Below are positions 1-6,296 of a DNA stretch of 12,103 bases, piece after piece. This stretch comes from an uncultured Bacilli bacterium (GTDB lineage: Bacteria; Bacillota_I; Bacilli_A; RF39; UBA660). The notes beneath the pieces were generated by a model. It was given only the letters and a program-made list of their open reading frames with translations, was not told where the DNA came from and did no database searches. The first letter of the stretch is position 1; each line of letters opens with the position of its first letter. The position numbers and the translations under genes are program-made. The DNA is taken from positions 1 to 12,103 of the forward strand of contig CANRDA010000023.1 in NCBI GenBank assembly GCA_947629285.1. The letters run 5' to 3'.

Positions 1-40
1 TTTATTCTTTTATTTTGAAACTACTCAATACAAACTAAAA

Positions 41-68
41 ATGATATATATCACCTCCTATATATATC
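41..68. repeat. Perfect 10-bp inverted repeat with an SD/anti-SD loop
   Basis: Arms at 41-50 (ATGATATATA) and 59-68 (TATATATCAT) are exact reverse complements around an 8-base loop. Read on the minus strand the loop is GGAGGTGA, a full Shine-Dalgarno sequence, and the hairpin is followed by TTTTT (41-36), so it could act as a second terminator behind tyrS. Read on the plus strand, 50-59 is ATCACCTCCT, identical to the 3' tail of bacterial 16S rRNA. No start codon with an open frame follows the minus-strand SD before the window edge. The function is unknown. Confidence 0.6.
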
Positions 69-129
69 ATTCCACAAAACTTTTCGATTTCCTTTTTTTT
101 CTTGAAACTTTTTTTAAAAATATTAAAAT

Positions 130-146
130 TTCACATAATCTTCACA
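130..146. promoter_or_regulatory. Tandem TTCACA-N5-TTCACA direct repeat
   Basis: TTCACA occurs at 130-135 and again at 141-146. The 11-base period is one helical turn and the repeat extends to TTCACATAA in both copies. This spacing and half-site resemble the tandem boxes bound by OmpR/PhoP-type response regulators (PhoP of Bacillus: TT(A/C/T)ACA-N5-TT(A/C/T)ACA). It lies downstream of tyrS, so any regulated gene would be off the left edge. Chance occurrence in A+T-rich DNA cannot be excluded. Confidence 0.25.
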
Positions 147-154
147 TAAAAAGC

Positions 155-175
155 AAAAAAGGAATTTTAATCCTT
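155..175 (-). terminator. Weak Rho-independent terminator of the deoC-tyrS operon
   Basis: On the minus strand a 5-bp stem (AAGGA at 175-171, TCCTT at 163-159) with a 7-base loop is followed by a T tract (to 155). The 5' arm starts inside the tyrS stop codon (176-174). The stem is short, so termination may be incomplete. The perfect hairpin at 41-68 may back it up. Confidence 0.5.
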
Positions 176-1397
176 ATTTTATTAACCCTAAAAAATATTT
201 TTTCTTACCTCTTCTTATTACTATAACTTTACCTTCTATTGCAAGGCTATTTATAATCATATTTTCATCGTTTACAGTATTGCCATTTATGCTAATAGCA
301 TTACTACTTATAAACTCTCTTGCTTCTCTTTTTGATGATGCAATATTATTATTAACAAGCACATCTATAAGTTTTATATCACTTGTTATATCAAATGTAG
401 GAACACCTTTAAAACATATTTCTATTTCTTTACTAGTTAAATCACTTAAATTACCACTAAATAACACTTCACTCATTTTAAGTGCTTTCAAATATTCTTC
501 ACTTCCGTGTAAAAAAGTAATTACCTCTTTTGCAAGAGCTTGTTGAGCAATTCTTTTCTCAGGACATTCAAAATGTTCTTTTTCTATGCTTTCTATCTCT
601 TCGCGAGTTAAGAAAGTTAACTTCTTTAAATAATCTATTACAACTTCATCACTTGTATTAATTAAATATTGATATAATTCATAACTAGAAGTTTTGTCCT
701 TATCAAGCCATAATGCGTTACCTTCAGTTTTGCCAAATTTTACACCATTTGCATCTAATACAAGAGGCATAGTCATGCCAAATAATTCTACATCGTTTTT
801 TTTACGTGCAAGTTCTATACCAGTTGTAATATTACCCCACTGATCAGATCCAGCTACTTGTAATGTTACACCTTTAGTTTCATTTAAATGTACGAAATCC
901 ATTCCTTGAAGTAAAGTGTATGCAAATTCACAAAACGTTATACCAGATTCTAGCCTTCTATTTATTATATCTTTATCAAGCATATAATTAACATTAATAT
1001 ATTTACCATAATCCCTTAAAAAGTCTAATATACTTATATCTTTTGTCCAATCATAGTTATTTACTACCTCGAATCCAAATATTTCTTTAGCCTGACGAGT
1101 TAATCCTTCTACATTCTTTTTAACCTCTTCTTTTGATATCATTTGACGTTCTTTTGATGGTTTAGGGTCCCCAATAAGTCCTGTTGCCCCTCCAATTAAT
1201 AGAATTGGTTTATGTCCATATTTTGCAAGTCTAGTTGCAATTAAGAATGATGAGAAATGTCCTATATGCATAGAATCCGCAGTTGGGTCTGTTCCTATAT
1301 AAAATGTTAATTTTTCTTCGTTTAATTTTTTTTCTAAAAGAGGTGAACTTATATCTTTTATAAGACCTCTCCATTTTAAATCTTCAAATAAAGTCAT
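174..1397 (-). CDS. tyrS: Tyrosyl-tRNA synthetase
   Basis: This cytoplasmic class I synthetase charges tRNA-Tyr with tyrosine using ATP. The 407-residue protein has the usual length of bacterial TyrS. The HIGH signature is intact at residues 44-47, the tyrosine-pocket segment GSDQWGN lies at 183-189, and the KMSKS loop appears as KFGKT at 220-224, the usual TyrS variant. A C-terminal S4-like RNA-binding domain occupies roughly residues 340-407. The ATG at 1397 overlaps the deoC TGA stop in an ATGA arrangement, so translation is probably coupled. A ribosome binding site (GGAT) lies in the end of deoC. The Tyr T-box upstream of deoC (specifier UAC) is the natural regulator of this gene and controls it through the deoC-tyrS transcript. 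Confidence 0.97.
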   Translation of the reverse strand: MTLFEDLKWRGLIKDISSPLLEKKLNEEKLTFYIGTDPTADSMHIGHFSSFLIATRLAKYGHKPILLIGGATGLIGDPKPSKERQMISKEEVKKNVEGLTRQAKEIFGFEVVNNYDWTKDISILDFLRDYGKYINVNYMLDKDIINRRLESGITFCEFAYTLLQGMDFVHLNETKGVTLQVAGSDQWGNITTGIELARKKNDVELFGMTMPLVLDANGVKFGKTEGNALWLDKDKTSSYELYQYLINTSDEVVIDYLKKLTFLTREEIESIEKEHFECPEKRIAQQALAKEVITFLHGSEEYLKALKMSEVLFSGNLSDLTSKEIEICFKGVPTFDITSDIKLIDVLVNNNIASSKREAREFISSNAISINGNTVNDENMIINSLAIEGKVIVIRRGKKKYFLGLIK

Positions 1398-2047
1398 TTT
1401 TTATCCTCCTCATTCATTATACTAACTCCACTACTAGTCCCTATTCTAGTAGCTCCAGCATTAATCATATCTTCCATAGTTTTCAAATCTCTAATCCCAC
1501 CACTAGCCTTAATTTCTAAAACATCATTTTTGTGTTCACTTATAAGTTTTACATCTTCTACTCTTGCTCCATATTCACTAAATCCAGTTGATGTTTTAAT
1601 AAAATTTACAAAAGTATCATTACATATTTCAGTCATCTTAACTATTTCATCACTAGTTAGTAAACAAGTCTCAATTATAACTTTTAAAACTTTACCATCT
1701 ATCACATCTCTAATCTCTTCTATTTCTTCTTTTACATAGTCGTAATCTTTATTTTTTAAAGCTGCAATATTTATAACCATATCTATTTCAGTCGCACCTT
1801 TTTCAACTGCATCTATTGCCTCGTATACTTTAGTCTCTTTACTTGTCATACCACTAGGAAATCCTATTACAGTACATACTTCTACATTACTACCTTTAAG
1901 TAGTTTAGATACTAAAGGTACATAGTATGGGTATACACATACACTTGCAAATTTATATTTTATAGCCTCGTTACAAAGATTTTCTATATCTTTTAGTGTT
2001 GCAGTATTTTTTAAATTAGTATGGTCTATATATTTATTTAATTCCAT
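1394..2047 (-). CDS. deoC: Deoxyribose-phosphate aldolase (class I DERA)
   Basis: The enzyme cleaves 2-deoxyribose 5-phosphate to glyceraldehyde 3-phosphate and acetaldehyde in deoxynucleoside catabolism. The protein has 217 residues, the normal length of short bacterial DERA. Visible signatures are EIDMVINI (the conserved Asp), FIKTSTGF (Schiff-base Lys) and EIKASGGIR (second active-site Lys). I chose the ATG at 2047 (MELNKYIDHTNLK) because AAGGAGG at 2053-2059 sits 5 bases before it and family homology begins there. The frame stays open for 49 more codons upstream, but that DNA is the T-box leader and is not coding. Its stop overlaps the tyrS start. A catabolic aldolase heading a tyrosine-T-box operon is unusual. 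No other deo genes (deoA/deoD/pdp, deoB) are nearby. Confidence 0.95.
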   Translation of the reverse strand: MELNKYIDHTNLKNTATLKDIENLCNEAIKYKFASVCVYPYYVPLVSKLLKGSNVEVCTVIGFPSGMTSKETKVYEAIDAVEKGATEIDMVINIAALKNKDYDYVKEEIEEIRDVIDGKVLKVIIETCLLTSDEIVKMTEICNDTFVNFIKTSTGFSEYGARVEDVKLISEHKNDVLEIKASGGIRDLKTMEDMINAGATRIGTSSGVSIMNEEDKK

Positions 2048-2240
2048 AACATCCTCCTTTTCAAAAAAAGTATTATATTTTAGGGACGATTTAATCGTGG
2101 TACCACCTAATTCATAATACCTAATTATCTTTAAATTATAACGCATTACCGAACTTGAATGGTATTTCATTATTTTAACTTGTTTAGTTTTCATCTAACA
2201 CTGAATTTCTAATTACTATTAAAATAACTACTAATTCTAT
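2048..2240 (-). promoter_or_regulatory. T-box riboswitch, tRNA-Tyr specific, upstream of deoC-tyrS
   Basis: Stem I is readable on the minus strand. Its base is GAAT/ATTC (2237-2234 with 2160-2157). The internal loop has AGTA on one side and GAAATACC on the other, then comes a 10-bp helix GTTATTTTAA/TTAAAATAAT. The tip is a hairpin TTAG/CTAA whose loop holds GATG (GNUG motif). By position after GAAA the specifier is UAC at 2164-2162, a tyrosine codon. The next base is C where A is more common. A small hairpin GTAA-TGCG-TTAT follows, then the T-box AGGTGGTACCACG at 2108-2096. Its UGGU should pair with tRNA ending ACCA (discriminator A, as in tRNA-Tyr). No convincing promoter is visible between the lipoprotein gene and the leader. 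Confidence 0.93.
2063..2120 (-). terminator. T-box antiterminator nested in a terminator-like hairpin with T7
   Basis: The antiterminator is TTAGG/CCTAA enclosing the 7-base bulge TGGTACC and an upper stem ACGAT/ATCGT. Below it, across a 3x3 internal loop, GTATTAT (2120-2114) pairs with ATAATAC (2076-2070), immediately followed by seven T's (2069-2063). No second copy of the antiterminator strand lies downstream, so there is no separate classical terminator. The lower 5' arm can alternatively form ATAAT-TAGGT-ATTAT (2128-2114), which would break the lower stem and leave the antiterminator alone. The switching model is inference. Confidence 0.6.
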
Positions 2241-2251
2241 TTCAATTAATT

Positions 2252-2713
2252 TTAATATTTTAATTTTTTTAAAATTGAATTTATATCGTCCATATATTTT
2301 TTGTTTACATCTACATATATAACTGTATTTTCAATTCTTGATATTACTTTATAACTATCTTCGTTTATTAATGTATATTTATTTGTATCATTTAAATCTA
2401 TATTTTTATAAATAGAATTGTTTGTTTGTGATGCTTCAAATATTTCTTTATTGATATCATAAAATGATTTTGCATAATAATTATTTTCTAATTCGTAAAA
2501 TTCAATCTGATAATTTTTACCATTTTTTATTGCTATATAAGCACCTTTTATATAACTATAATCACTAAAATCATTTAATACATTTTCAACATAATAATCG
2601 TTTTCATTCATTACATTTTTAAACTCATCATCACTTATAGGTTTTTTACTACTTCCACAAGCTGTTAATAGTATAGCCATTATAAGTAAGCAAAGTATCT
2701 TTAAATTTTTCAA
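2252..2713 (-). CDS. Small lipoprotein of unknown function
   Basis: I do not recognise a functional family. The 153-residue product starts with a lipoprotein signal peptide: basic MKNLK, a hydrophobic stretch and the lipobox LTAC followed by GSS. Lipidation at that Cys and anchoring on the outer face of the membrane are therefore expected. The mature part is acidic to neutral, rich in Asn, Tyr, Asp and Ser, and has no further membrane segment. I chose TTG at 2713. AGGAG (2726-2722) is 8 bases upstream of it, whereas the in-frame GTG codons at 2722 and 2719 overlap or touch that ribosome binding site. The gene has its own strong promoter. It lies between hisS and the T-box leader, with no obvious functional tie to either. 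Confidence 0.8.
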   Translation of the reverse strand: MKNLKILCLLIMAILLTACGSSKKPISDDEFKNVMNENDYYVENVLNDFSDYSYIKGAYIAIKNGKNYQIEFYELENNYYAKSFYDINKEIFEASQTNNSIYKNIDLNDTNKYTLINEDSYKVISRIENTVIYVDVNKKYMDDINSILKKLKY

Positions 2714-2732
2714 ATGCACCACTCCTAGCCAA

Positions 2733-2760
2733 ATTATACTATAAATCTAACGAAAGTCAA
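2733..2760 (-). promoter_or_regulatory. Sigma-A type promoter of the lipoprotein gene
   Basis: TTGACT (2760-2755), a 16-base spacer and TATAAT (2738-2733) form a near-consensus promoter just after the hisS stop codon. The start of transcription expected about 7 bases downstream falls at about 2726, on the first base of the AGGAG ribosome binding site. The leader would then be only about 13 bases. Confidence 0.8.
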
Positions 2761-2769
2761 ATTAGTATT

Positions 2770-4041
2770 TTATTCTATAATACTTTTATCGAAAAAATCT
2801 ATTAATTCTTCTTTTTTTAATTTATATTCTTCTTTAGAATTATTATCTTTTAACGTAATTATATCAGTTGCAACTTCCTCTTCACCAATAATAATAATAA
2901 ATTTAGTATTTAATCTATCAGCATTTTTAAAATTATTTTTAAGATTTCTATTATTATAATCTATCTCAGTTATAAATCCATTAAGTCTTAAATCCATAGC
3001 TAAATTTAAAGAATATTCTTTTTGATTTTTACTCATTGGAATTATATAACAATCTATTCCCTGAATAATAGGAAGTTCTACTTTTTCATACTCAAGAGCA
3101 GTCATAAGACGTTCCATTCCAAGTGCGAAACCTACTCCACTAGTTTTAGGTCCATCTAAAGTCTCAACTAAATTATCGTATCTTCCACCACCACATAAAA
3201 CATTTTGACTACCAAATCCTTCTACACTTGCCTCTACTTCAAATACTGTATGAGTATAATAATCAAGACCTCTAACTAAATTAGTGTCTATTTTATATTC
3301 AATACCCATTGCAGTTAAATAACTTTTTACTTTTTCAAAATGATTTTTACTAGTTTCATTTAAGTAATCTACTGTTTTAGGGGCATCTTTCATAATAGGA
3401 TTATTCTTATCTACTTTACAGTCTAGTATTCTAAGAGGATTTTTTAAAAATCTTTCTTTACAATCTTCACAAAGTTCATCTATATGAGGTTTAAAATAAT
3501 CTATTAAAGCATTTCTATATAGATTTCTTGATTCGGAATCACCTAGTGTGTTTATATTAACCTTTATTCCTTTAAGACCCAATAATTTAAATAAATTAAC
3601 TGAAATACTTATAACTTCTGCATCAGCTTGAGCATCATCACATCCAAACACTTCAACTCCAAACTGATAAAATTCTCTAAATCTACCAGATTGAGGACGT
3701 TCATATCTAAACATAGGACCATAATACCACGCTTTTACAGGTACTGTATGATTTCCATACATTTTGTTTTCTATATAACTTCTAACTATACCTGCAGTAC
3801 CTTCTGGACGTAAAGTCATATCTCTATTTCCTCTATCTTTAAAGTCATATGTCTCTTTAGTAACTATATCTGTAGTCTCTCCTACTCCCCTGTGGAATAA
3901 GTTACTAGATTCAAATATAGGTGTCCTAAAGTATTCATAATTATATTTTTCCATAAGTCCTTCAATTAACTCTTCTATATATAATAATCTTTTACCATAA
4001 TCTCCAAATACATCGTAAGTACCTTTTGCTTTTTGTATCAC
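2770..4041 (-). CDS. hisS: Histidyl-tRNA synthetase
   Basis: This class II synthetase charges tRNA-His. The length (423 residues) is typical. Motif 2 includes RPEGT at 78-82 and the FRYERPQSGRFREF segment near 111-124. The histidine-specific segment RGLDYYTHTVFE lies at about 257-268, and motif 3 (GVGFALGMERL) at 302-312. The C-terminal anticodon-binding domain spans roughly 330-423. The start is GTG at 4041. An out-of-frame ATG overlaps it and runs at once into a stop. The upstream AAGAAGTGAT is a modest ribosome binding site. Firmicute hisS often follows rel-dtd and precedes aspS. Here rel and dtd lie upstream with an AI-2E gene between, and no aspS follows. It has its own promoter and a leader too short for a T-box. 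Confidence 0.97.
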   Translation of the reverse strand: MIQKAKGTYDVFGDYGKRLLYIEELIEGLMEKYNYEYFRTPIFESSNLFHRGVGETTDIVTKETYDFKDRGNRDMTLRPEGTAGIVRSYIENKMYGNHTVPVKAWYYGPMFRYERPQSGRFREFYQFGVEVFGCDDAQADAEVISISVNLFKLLGLKGIKVNINTLGDSESRNLYRNALIDYFKPHIDELCEDCKERFLKNPLRILDCKVDKNNPIMKDAPKTVDYLNETSKNHFEKVKSYLTAMGIEYKIDTNLVRGLDYYTHTVFEVEASVEGFGSQNVLCGGGRYDNLVETLDGPKTSGVGFALGMERLMTALEYEKVELPIIQGIDCYIIPMSKNQKEYSLNLAMDLRLNGFITEIDYNNRNLKNNFKNADRLNTKFIIIIGEEEVATDIITLKDNNSKEEYKLKKEELIDFFDKSIIE

Positions 4042-4063
4042 ATTATCACTTCTTTCGTTTTAT

Positions 4064-4092
4064 AGTATACATTTTATTTATAATTTTATCAA
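4064..4092 (-). promoter_or_regulatory. Sigma-A type promoter of hisS
   Basis: TTGATA (4092-4087), a 17-base spacer and TATACT (4069-4064) overlap the last codons of the AI-2E gene. Transcription should start near 4057, giving a leader of only about 16 bases. That leaves no room for a T-box or other attenuator. Confidence 0.8.
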
Positions 4093-5150
4093 TCACTATT
4101 AGTTATTTTTTTGATATTATGGGCAATATCATCCTTAAAATACTTATATGTTGTCATAACAATAATTGCAAGAGGGAACGAAATAAATACTCCCATTATT
4201 CCAAATAATATTCCACCAGCAAATAATGCGAGTATTGTAACCAATGGATGTATTGAGTTAGTCTTACCATATACAGTTGGATTTATTACATAACTATCTA
4301 TTGAACTTAATATAGCAAATGCTATTACAGTTTTAATAAGTAAAGATGGGCTTACTACGAATGCAGTTATTGCAGCTACTATATTAACAGCAATTCCTCC
4401 AAAATAAGGTATCAAATTTGCTACTGCTGCAAGGAATCCTAATAGTATAGCATTAGGATGTCCAATTATTGTGTAAACTAAAGTATACTCTACTAGTGTG
4501 ATTAATATTATTTGTACTAAACCATTTAAATACTTTTTCATTTCATGGTCAAGAGACCTTACATACCTATATACTTTTTTGCTTCTTTTACTGAAGAAAA
4601 ACTTAATTTCTTCTCTTATACTATCCATGTCTATTAAAAAATATATAAATGATGCAAAAATGATAAATACTTGAGATAATATACCAAGTGAAGAACCTAT
4701 TATATTAATTGCACCATTTGATACATAAGTTCCAAGGTTAGCAAGTATAGAATCAAAAGATGCACTTAAACTAGTTTCAAGTCCTGCAAAATTAAAATCA
4801 AAATTCGTTTCTTGCAAAGATGAAATAAACGATGTAATACTAGAAAATAAACTAGATACTTGACTTAGCATTACTGTAGTTATTAAATATATTGTAAGAG
4901 TAGCTAGTGCGAGTATTAAAACAATTATTATAACTACACCAAGTCCTTTTGGAATCTTTTTTTCTTGCATTTTTTTTAAAAATGGATGAAGTGCATATGC
5001 AAAAGCAAAAGCAAATAAGAAAGGCATAATTATTTGCAATATCTTATCTGTTATTCCCATCCAAAGATGCCCTGTTTTATATAGTAAAAATACTATTAAA
5101 ACAATTAAAGCAGCATTTACTAATTTATAATTTATTCTATTTTTTGACAT
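4089..5150 (-). CDS. AI-2E family transporter (PerM/YdbI-type membrane protein)
   Basis: This is an integral membrane protein of 353 residues, the usual size for the family. Hydrophobic segments lie at about 10-26, 36-56, 67-92, 155-173, 208-230, 233-263, 268-287 and 303-333. A soluble loop between about 95 and 150 is rich in Ser, Phe and Leu. The family-typical NLIPYFGG (245-252) and NPTVYGKTNSIHP (290-302) are present. Substrates differ among family members (AI-2 export, Na+/H+ exchange), so none is assigned here. The ATG at 5150 is 4 bases after the dtd stop. Its ribosome binding site AGTAGG is inside the end of dtd. The TGA stop is followed at once by TAA. It is the last gene of the rel-ank-dtd cluster. 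Confidence 0.9.
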   Translation of the reverse strand: MSKNRINYKLVNAALIVLIVFLLYKTGHLWMGITDKILQIIMPFLFAFAFAYALHPFLKKMQEKKIPKGLGVVIIIVLILALATLTIYLITTVMLSQVSSLFSSITSFISSLQETNFDFNFAGLETSLSASFDSILANLGTYVSNGAINIIGSSLGILSQVFIIFASFIYFLIDMDSIREEIKFFFSKRSKKVYRYVRSLDHEMKKYLNGLVQIILITLVEYTLVYTIIGHPNAILLGFLAAVANLIPYFGGIAVNIVAAITAFVVSPSLLIKTVIAFAILSSIDSYVINPTVYGKTNSIHPLVTILALFAGGILFGIMGVFISFPLAIIVMTTYKYFKDDIAHNIKKITNSD

Positions 5151-5154
5151 ATCT

Positions 5155-5592
5155 TTACCTACTTTCTAAAATAATTGTTGTTGGTCCATCATTTGTTATA
5201 GATACTTTCATATCAGCCCCAAATATTCCTTTTTCTACATTCACATATTTACTTAACTTATTATTAAATTCATCATACAATTTTATAGCATCATTCCCGT
5301 TCATAGCATTTATATAGCTTGGTCTATTACCTTTTTTTGTGTCAGCATATAAAGTAAACTGCGATATGCTAAGAACACTACCACCATTATCTAATATAGA
5401 TTTATTCATTATTCCATTTTCATCATCAAATATTCTTAAATTTACTACCTTTTTAACTAAATAATCAACGTCTTCAATCGTATCAGTTGTAGTAAATCCA
5501 ATTAATAATACTAATCCTTTATCTATCTTACCTACTTGTTTTTTATCTACACTAACACTAGAATTTAAACTTCTTTGTACTAATATTCTCAT
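5155..5592 (-). CDS. dtd: D-aminoacyl-tRNA deacylase
   Basis: DTD hydrolyses D-amino acids (classically D-Tyr) from mischarged tRNA, a proofreading step in the cytoplasm. The 145-residue protein has the standard DTD length and both signatures: SQFTLYAD at 77-84 and the Gly-cisPro motif in NDGPTT at 134-139. The second usually reads GPVT, so Thr for Val is a small variation. The start is ATG at 5592, 2 bases after the stop of the ankyrin-like gene, whose end supplies the ribosome binding site GGAGAG. Pairing with rel is a common firmicute arrangement, here split by the ankyrin-like gene. Confidence 0.95.
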   Translation of the reverse strand: MRILVQRSLNSSVSVDKKQVGKIDKGLVLLIGFTTTDTIEDVDYLVKKVVNLRIFDDENGIMNKSILDNGGSVLSISQFTLYADTKKGNRPSYINAMNGNDAIKLYDEFNNKLSKYVNVEKGIFGADMKVSITNDGPTTIILESR

Positions 5593-5594
5593 TT

Positions 5595-6296
5595 TTACTC
5601 TCCAAATAATTTTTTTATGTATTTATTATATTTTTCTATTTCAGTATTTTCTTTTTCAATTTCCTCTAATAAAAAGTATGCCCTTTTTTTTATCTTTTTA
5701 TATCTTTTACTAGGCAACAAATCCGATATATAACAAGCCATTTCTCTTTTCCTATATTCTCTATTTTTCATACCGTTTAATATTTCGTTTGACATTTCTA
5801 ATAAATTATATTTTTTATCTTGTATTTCATATTTAATTTTTTTAATATTAACTTTATATTTTTTTATTATATAATCTAATAGTTCAACATTATAACTTAC
5901 CATAGTAGATATAATAATACTTTCTAAACAACTCTTAATTTCTTTTTTATCGAAATAATTTTCAAAATATTGAAATGTATCTAGGTCACGTATAAAAATC
6001 ATTATACTTAAATTTTTTCTACCACATTTATACTTTTTGTTTATATCTGCACCAATATTTTTTAACTTTTCTATTGCGTTAGTATTTCCATAACTTGTTG
6101 CTATTTCAAGAAAATCACTACCATGTCCATTAGTATAATCTAAATCAATATTATAATTATCAAGAATATAATTAAATAAATCACTAATACTATACTTTAT
6201 AGAATAGATTAATACGTCTTCAAGATTTAATTTACCTTTTTTTAACAACTTTATTATTTTAGACGTTTTGTATCTTTTTAATACTTCTGTTTCCAT
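5595..6296 (-). CDS. Ankyrin-repeat-like protein of unknown function
   Basis: The product has 233 residues and I do not recognise a named family. The clearest domain evidence is one ankyrin-like repeat around residues 50-88 (LDYTNGHGSDFLEIATSYGN, then AIEKLKNIGADINKK), with degenerate flanking helices that may hold one or two more. The C-terminal third is very basic and probably helical (KRYKKIKKRAYFLLEEIEKEN). There is no signal peptide or membrane segment. The chosen start is ATG at 6296, which shares its A with the rel TAA stop (TAATG). An upstream in-frame ATG at 6329 lies inside rel and is less likely. AAAGG about 11 bases upstream may serve as ribosome binding site. The content is more Lys/Ile/Asn/Tyr-rich than its neighbours. 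Ankyrin repeats usually mediate protein binding, so the partner is open. Confidence 0.7.
   Translation of the reverse strand: METEVLKRYKTSKIIKLLKKGKLNLEDVLIYSIKYSISDLFNYILDNYNIDLDYTNGHGSDFLEIATSYGNTNAIEKLKNIGADINKKYKCGRKNLSIMIFIRDLDTFQYFENYFDKKEIKSCLESIIISTMVSYNVELLDYIIKKYKVNIKKIKYEIQDKKYNLLEMSNEILNGMKNREYRKREMACYISDLLPSKRYKKIKKRAYFLLEEIEKENTEIEKYNKYIKKLFGE

Noticed and set aside
41..226. Plus-strand 61-codon open frame at the left end
   Set aside because: It starts inside the inverted repeat, has no ribosome binding site, runs into the 3' end of tyrS, and has a low-complexity composition expected of A+T-rich noncoding DNA.
2048..2194. In-frame N-terminal extension of deoC by 49 codons from an upstream ATG
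   Set aside because: This stretch is the T-box leader (Stem I, T-box and T7 tract). The DERA family begins at the ATG at 2047, which has a perfect ribosome binding site. The open frame is incidental.
2252..2310. Promoter for the T-box leader (TATAAA inside the 3' end of the lipoprotein gene, or TATTAA just after it)
   Set aside because: Neither has an acceptable -35 at the right spacing, and such hexamers are frequent in this A+T-rich DNA. Read-through from the lipoprotein promoter is equally possible.
2714..2722. GTG starts of the lipoprotein gene at 2722 or 2719
   Set aside because: The AGGAG ribosome binding site ends at 2722, so it overlaps the first and is too close to the second. The TTG at 2713 has ideal spacing and gives a cleaner signal peptide.
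1394..4091. Mycoplasma-type genetic code (TGA = Trp), suggested by the low GC and compact genes
   Set aside because: Conserved Trp residues (for example in TyrS and Rel) are TGG, no reading frame needs TGA read-through, and TGA ends deoC in an ATGA overlap and ends the AI-2E gene.
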